56,352 nucleotides of DNA from Alphaproteobacteria bacterium (GTDB lineage Bacteria > Pseudomonadota > Alphaproteobacteria > Micropepsales > Micropepsaceae). The stretch spans positions 1-56,352 of the forward strand of contig JAFKFG010000046.1 in assembly GCA_017307355.1 (NCBI GenBank). Reading direction: 5' to 3'. Positions 53,069 to 56,352 of the stretch are shown here, in pieces; the stretch's first letter is position 1; each line of letters starts with the position of its first letter. The notes under the pieces were generated by a model. That model worked only from the letters and a program-made list of their open reading frames with translations. It made no database searches and had not been told where the DNA came from. Both the position numbers and the translations under genes were made by a program.

Positions 53069-53680
53069 TTATTCGTTAGCCAGGAACGACACCACTGCTT
53101 CAATCTCCCGGTCTGTCATGTCCTTGGTATTGGCATGCATGATGTCGTTGGTGCGGACCAACGAGCGGAAATCCTCCATCTGTTTCTTCAGATAGTCGGC
53201 GTGCTGGCCCGCCAGCCGGGGAAATTCGCCATTGCCTTCGCCATTATCGCCATGACAGGCGGCACAAGGCGGAACATGGTCCGCTTCCACGCCCTCCATG
53301 TAGATTTTCTCGCCTTCGGCCGAGAGGGTGCCGCCAGTCTGTGGTGCAGTCGGCTTCTGTGCCGCAAGATAGCTGGCGACCCCCGCAATGGCATTGTCGT
53401 CGAGCTGGGCAGCCATGCCCCACATATAGGCCATTGCATGAGGATCGTCGCGGCTGTGACTGCGGAATTTCTTGAGCTGGGACGTGAGATAATCGGCCTG
53501 TTGGCCATTGAGACGGGGGAAAGTGGCAGAGGTGCTGTTGCCATTAGGTCCATGGCAATTCTGGCAAACCTTGGTCACCCGGTCTGCGGCCGCGGCCTGG
53601 TCCGCTGGGGTTGCGGCACTGGCCAGTGTTGCGGCCAGGCAAACACCCAATGCCGCCGCAATCGATAGCAGATTTCTCAT
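53069..53680 (-). CDS. Dihaem cytochrome c4-type protein
   Basis: This 203-residue exported protein starts at ATG 53680 with AAGGAG upstream and a signal peptide ending L-A-S-A-A-T. Two haem domains follow: V-C-Q-N-C-H-G near residue 38 and P-C-A-A-C-H-G near 138, each with P-R-L-x-G-Q-x-A-D-Y-L after it and Met ligands in A-Y-M-W-G-M and M-H-A-N-T-K-D-M. It fits cytochrome c4, a shuttle from outer-membrane or bc1 donors to terminal oxidases. It lies 28 bp after the Cyc2-like gene, in the same operon. Confidence 0.9.
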   Translation of the reverse strand: MRNLLSIAAALGVCLAATLASAATPADQAAAADRVTKVCQNCHGPNGNSTSATFPRLNGQQADYLTSQLKKFRSHSRDDPHAMAYMWGMAAQLDDNAIAGVASYLAAQKPTAPQTGGTLSAEGEKIYMEGVEADHVPPCAACHGDNGEGNGEFPRLAGQHADYLKKQMEDFRSLVRTNDIMHANTKDMTDREIEAVVSFLANE

Positions 53681-53708
53681 CCCGTCGGCTCCTTTCCTCC
53701 GGCCAGAG

Positions 53709-55091
53709 CTAATAGGCGAACCAGACATAGCCGAAGATCATGTTGTTGTCGGATGCGTTGCGCCCGTTGCCATCGTAATTTTTAGAAGCGCCATTGAACT
53801 TCGTGTAGGCCGTGTATTGCAGGCCTAGTTTGACGTTCAGCCAGGGTAGATAATCCACTTCGACATTGCCCCAGCTGCTGTTGGGTTTGCCGTTCGGCGA
53901 GCCGAAATAGGTTACGTCCGTAGAGCCGTCCACCGCGAACAGCCCGATGGTCGCGCCCAGCTTGCGTCGCCAGAAATAGCTCAGGGTCGCGTTCATCGTA
54001 TCGATGTGGTTGGTGGGATTGTCGGACAGTTCCTGTGCGAAGCTGGCGTCGAGCCGCTGGTTCTCTCGGATGCCCCGTGCCGTCGCGGTGATCTGGTTGT
54101 CGTCATCGATATACTGATATTGGGCATCGATCCCGGTATCGGTGAAACGGTCGGTCGGCCCCAATTGCAGGGACTGGGCAAAGGAATTGCCGGCGATGGT
54201 GGTGGGATTGTGCAGCGCGGCCTGGAGGCCGAACGTCCCCAGCTCCAGCGAATGCTGGCCCCAGTCATATTCATAGGCAAGGCGCCAATAGGGCGCGACG
54301 CCAGTGATGACATCGGTGGGAGGCGTGCCGCCGCCGATGTTCGAAACCGACGCGCCCTGCAACGCCGACCGATAGACGCCGACTTCGGCATAGATTGCCT
54401 GATCTACAAAAGCGTAAGCCGAGACGCCCGCCACCGCCTGCGCCATCGCGCCTTCAATGCGCGCGGCTGCCGCGGGGCCTGCCATGGTGGGCGAACCCAG
54501 GAAAGGTTGGCCCCAGGCGGGCGTACTGTTCCAAAGATCCTGCACCGTGGGATTGTTGTTCAGGCTCACACCGTAAATAACGCTATGGTCATAGAGCGTC
54601 GCGACATCGGCGAAACGGATGTCCGTATTGTCGATTCCGAAATTGCCGCCCTGCCCGTCATATGTCAGCTGAATCAAGCCGCCGACATTGTCGGCGATCG
54701 CGCCGGCATAGAAGATACTGAGCTGCTGGGGAAAATCCGTCGAGGTCTTGCTGGAATTGGCGTCCGAAACCTTGTTGGAGGAACTGGTGGAGGCGACGCC
54801 CATCACGGAAATCGGCGGAACGTCATTCAGGCTCATCAGATAGCGCCTCATGCGGTCCACATCCTGCACCTTGCTGGTGTTGGACATCGTGTAGCCGCTG
54901 GCCTTGAAGACGCGGCCGAAGGGTGTCAGCTGCGGAAAGACGGTGTGGCAGGCTTCGCAGGCAAGGCCGGTCTGTCGTGCAAAGCTGGGAACCGCCTCAG
55001 CCTTTTGCGCCGCCGCCCCCAGAATCAGCAAACTGAAAAGGCATGTGGACAATGTCGAGACGATGTCGCGTCTGATGGCACTTGAAAGCAT
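53709..55091 (-). CDS. Cyc2-like fused cytochrome–porin
   Basis: This 460-residue outer-membrane protein has a signal peptide to about residue 33. Then comes the short mono-haem head P-S-F-A-R-Q-T-G-L-A-C-E-A-C-H (haem C45, C48, H49), followed by F-P-Q-L-T-P-F-G-R-V-F-K-A-S-G-Y. The remainder alternates polar and aromatic residues as a beta-barrel, ending F-G-Y-V-W-F-A-Y. Head and barrel sizes fit Cyc2, the Fe(II) oxidase of iron-oxidising bacteria, though related proteins of unknown function share the head motif. The operon with a c4 cytochrome and the divergent HiPIP suit an electron-uptake route. An FNR/FixK box lies 62 bp upstream. Confidence 0.75.
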   Translation of the reverse strand: MLSSAIRRDIVSTLSTCLFSLLILGAAAQKAEAVPSFARQTGLACEACHTVFPQLTPFGRVFKASGYTMSNTSKVQDVDRMRRYLMSLNDVPPISVMGVASTSSSNKVSDANSSKTSTDFPQQLSIFYAGAIADNVGGLIQLTYDGQGGNFGIDNTDIRFADVATLYDHSVIYGVSLNNNPTVQDLWNSTPAWGQPFLGSPTMAGPAAAARIEGAMAQAVAGVSAYAFVDQAIYAEVGVYRSALQGASVSNIGGGTPPTDVITGVAPYWRLAYEYDWGQHSLELGTFGLQAALHNPTTIAGNSFAQSLQLGPTDRFTDTGIDAQYQYIDDDNQITATARGIRENQRLDASFAQELSDNPTNHIDTMNATLSYFWRRKLGATIGLFAVDGSTDVTYFGSPNGKPNSSWGNVEVDYLPWLNVKLGLQYTAYTKFNGASKNYDGNGRNASDNNMIFGYVWFAY

Positions 55092-55146
55092 GTCGGCCCC
55101 TCTCTTCGTGCGATTGCCACGCTAGGGGCGTCGTTACTCATGTTGG

Positions 55147-55160
55147 TTGATCTCAATCAA
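55147..55160 (-). promoter_or_regulatory. FNR/FixK box for the Cyc2-like–c4 operon
   Basis: TTGATCTCAATCAA is a perfect match to TTGAT-N4-ATCAA. Its centre lies about 62 bp before the start codon of the Cyc2-like gene. The class activates genes when oxygen is low. Confidence 0.85.
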
Positions 55161-55202
55161 CTTGATGGCATGCGGAACATTTACAATTCCCAATGTTGCC
55201 GG

Positions 55203-55216
55203 TTGATCCCGATCAA
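55203..55216 (+). promoter_or_regulatory. FNR/FixK box for the HiPIP gene
   Basis: TTGATCCCGATCAA is a second perfect TTGAT-N4-ATCAA site. Its centre lies about 63 bp before the HiPIP start codon, mirroring the other box, so each gene has its own site. Confidence 0.85.
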
Positions 55217-55272
55217 CCGGGCGTGCGGATTTGAGTTTAGCCTTCTACGCGTTCATCGCTGGAGGCAGGTTC

Positions 55273-55569
55273 ATGCTCAAACGAGATGACAGTGCATTCC
55301 ATTCAAATCAGAACGACAATGCGGCGTTGTCGCGGCGCGGGCTTTTCCGCAGCGCGGCCGCGCTGATCGCCGGCGCGACCGCGCTTGCCGTCAGCGGCAC
55401 GCAGGTGATCGCTAAGATGGCGCAAAAGGCGGCGGGTTATCAGGCCACGCCGAAAGGCGATCAGAGCTGCGCAACCTGCGCCCTGTTCAAGACGCCTTCC
55501 TCCTGTACGCTGGTCGATGGTGATATTGCCGCGACGGGATGGTGCCGCTTCTTCGCCGAGAAAAGGTGA
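55273..55569 (+). CDS. High-potential iron–sulfur protein (HiPIP), Tat-exported
   Basis: This 98-residue protein starts at ATG 55273, chosen for the GGAGG at 55260. A Tat signal S-R-R-G-L-F-R precedes the hydrophobic A-A-A-L-I-A-G-A-T-A-L-A. The mature part has four cysteines spaced C-x2-C-x8-C-x12-C (C-A-T-C, S-S-C-T-L-V, G-W-C-R-F-F), which is the 4Fe-4S HiPIP pattern. HiPIPs carry electrons in the periplasm to terminal oxidases or reaction centres, and an iron oxidiser uses one as Iro. It is divergent from the Cyc2-like operon. Confidence 0.9.
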   Translation: MLKRDDSAFHSNQNDNAALSRRGLFRSAAALIAGATALAVSGTQVIAKMAQKAAGYQATPKGDQSCATCALFKTPSSCTLVDGDIAATGWCRFFAEKR

Positions 55570-55942
55570 TGCGACGTGACCCTGTGGGGCTTTGTCAAGC
55601 TTTTCGCACCCTAACTGTTGCCCCCTTGATCGCTCATACTGAAACCACATGGCTTCGATATGCGATTGGCGGCCAAAATAGCGGCCACTATTGCTGGCTT
55701 TTAAAGCTGCCAGCAGCGGTAGTTTTCGGTGTGGCCATGATAAGTGCCAGTTTGGCCAATTTGCCGCCAAATCGGCTCGTAAGTCGCGTCGGGCTCGGGT
55801 CCTGCTTCTTAACGGGATAAATGCAGCCGTGATTGTGCAGGCGTGGTACCAATACGAGTTACTGATGTCGTAATTTTGTGCGGCACTCACCTAGTCCGAG
55901 CATCCATTCGGCAACTCGATTTTGAGCTGCGCACCCCAGGTC
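55570..55942. other. Gene-free stretch with possible decayed sequence
   Basis: Open frames over 55303–55890 on both strands look like shadows. The composition shifts to lower GC here, and the stretch may hold remains of an older insertion, but no family is recognisable and no RNA is seen. Confidence 0.35.
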
Positions 55943-56352
55943 TCAAATAGAAGCTGTGGCCCGCGCACTAGAATAATTACAACGATTACTCTCCCATCTG
56001 GCAACCGCCGCAGCGGCAATTCCGTTGCCGATCACATTTGCGGCACTTCGACCCATGTCCATCAAATGATCAACGGCCAAAATCAAAATGATTCCGTTTT
56101 CAGGCAGGTGAACATAGGGCAACGTAGCAGCCAGGACTACTAGAGACGCGCGTGGTACCCCGGCAATACCCTTTGAGGTCACCATCAATACAAGAAGCAT
56201 TATTATTTGCTGACTAATAGGTACGCTTACGCCATATGCCTGAGCGATGAAGATCGCAGCGAACGCGCAGTATAATGTTCCGCCAGTCATGTTGAATGAA
56301 TAGCCCAGCGGCAGAACGAAACTCACTATTTTGGAGTTGAACCCTTTTCCTT
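55943..56352 (-). CDS. Dicarboxylate/amino acid:cation symporter, C-terminal part
   Basis: The frame is open to the right edge of the window, so the gene starts beyond it. Visible sequence holds the C-terminal transport core: F-V-L-P-L-G-Y-S-F-N-M-T-G-G-T (the N-M-D-G-T-like motif of the family, with M-T-G), then S-K-G-I-A-G-V-P-R-A-S (hairpin 2) and D-H-L-M-D-M-G-R-S-A-x-N-V-I-G-N with the substrate-binding Asp, Arg and Asn. This is the DctA/GltP type, which imports C4-dicarboxylates or glutamate with Na+ or H+. Confidence 0.88.
   Translation of the reverse strand, partial: GKGFNSKIVSFVLPLGYSFNMTGGTLYCAFAAIFIAQAYGVSVPISQQIIMLLVLMVTSKGIAGVPRASLVVLAATLPYVHLPENGIILILAVDHLMDMGRSAANVIGNGIAAAAVARWESNRCNYSSARATASI

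Noticed and set aside
54006..55085. 359-codon plus-strand frame opposite the Cyc2-like gene
   Set aside because: Shadow; the real gene has a signal peptide, haem motif and barrel pattern.

Overview
The window looks like chromosome of a GC-rich alphaproteobacterium. The core genes (two periplasmic sulfite dehydrogenases, kdpFABCDE, SIMPL, M3 peptidase, DUF899) have a strong GC bias. Iron control is by Fur-type boxes and oxygen control by FNR/FixK-type boxes. The accessory half carries the DUF3489–DUF2924–serine recombinase cassette common in that class. A Rhizomicrobium-like lineage is possible, but that is only an impression. No rRNA gene or CRISPR array is visible.

Layout. (1) 1–10.8 kb is a mosaic bracketed by a 125-bp direct repeat (1–125 and 10655–10779). 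It holds a DUF6508 gene, mntP behind a yybP-ykoY manganese riboswitch, a Fur-box operon for a cupredoxin and a DUF6662 outer-membrane protein, one intact siderophore receptor, two broken TonB-dependent receptors, and two complementary, inverted pieces of one IS3-family transposase. (2) 10.9–17.0 kb is a phage-packaging remnant: a broken ParB–adenine methyltransferase, a DUF5681 protein and a terminase large subunit, followed by a second DUF6508 gene, a possible PD-(D/E)XK protein and a SAM methyltransferase. No capsid or tail genes are present. (3) 17.6–24.9 kb is the most novel block. It has a large SF2 helicase, a BpsA-like aminopropyltransferase-fold protein coupled to an unknown protein, an XRE–ImmA/IrrE–PIN operon, and a second unknown protein homologous to the first. 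A tandem TTGCATA operator array lies in the divergent promoter. It reads as an undescribed defence or stress island. (4) 25.0–28.1 kb holds DUF3489, DUF2924, a large serine recombinase, repeats and a CAU-anticodon tRNA at the boundary with the core chromosome.

(5) 28.2–50.5 kb is housekeeping and respiratory core: SIMPL protein, M3 oligopeptidase, thioredoxin-like protein, fasciclin protein, Uup, divergent SorAB and SoxCD sulfite dehydrogenase pairs, FAH hydrolase, MFS transporter, DUF899 protein, an outer-membrane protein, and the potassium-uptake kdp operon with its KdpDE two-component system. (6) 50.8–55.6 kb holds a PAS histidine kinase, a hemerythrin, a lipoprotein and an electron-transfer cluster. 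That cluster is a Cyc2-like fused cytochrome–porin, a dihaem c4-type cytochrome and a Tat-exported HiPIP, transcribed divergently from an intergenic region with two perfect FNR/FixK boxes placed symmetrically. This suggests microaerobic Fe(II) oxidation or extracellular electron uptake. (7) The right edge holds the C-terminal part of a dicarboxylate/amino acid:cation symporter.

All calls come from reading the sequence and translated frames. No database search was run, and family names rest on recalled motifs.
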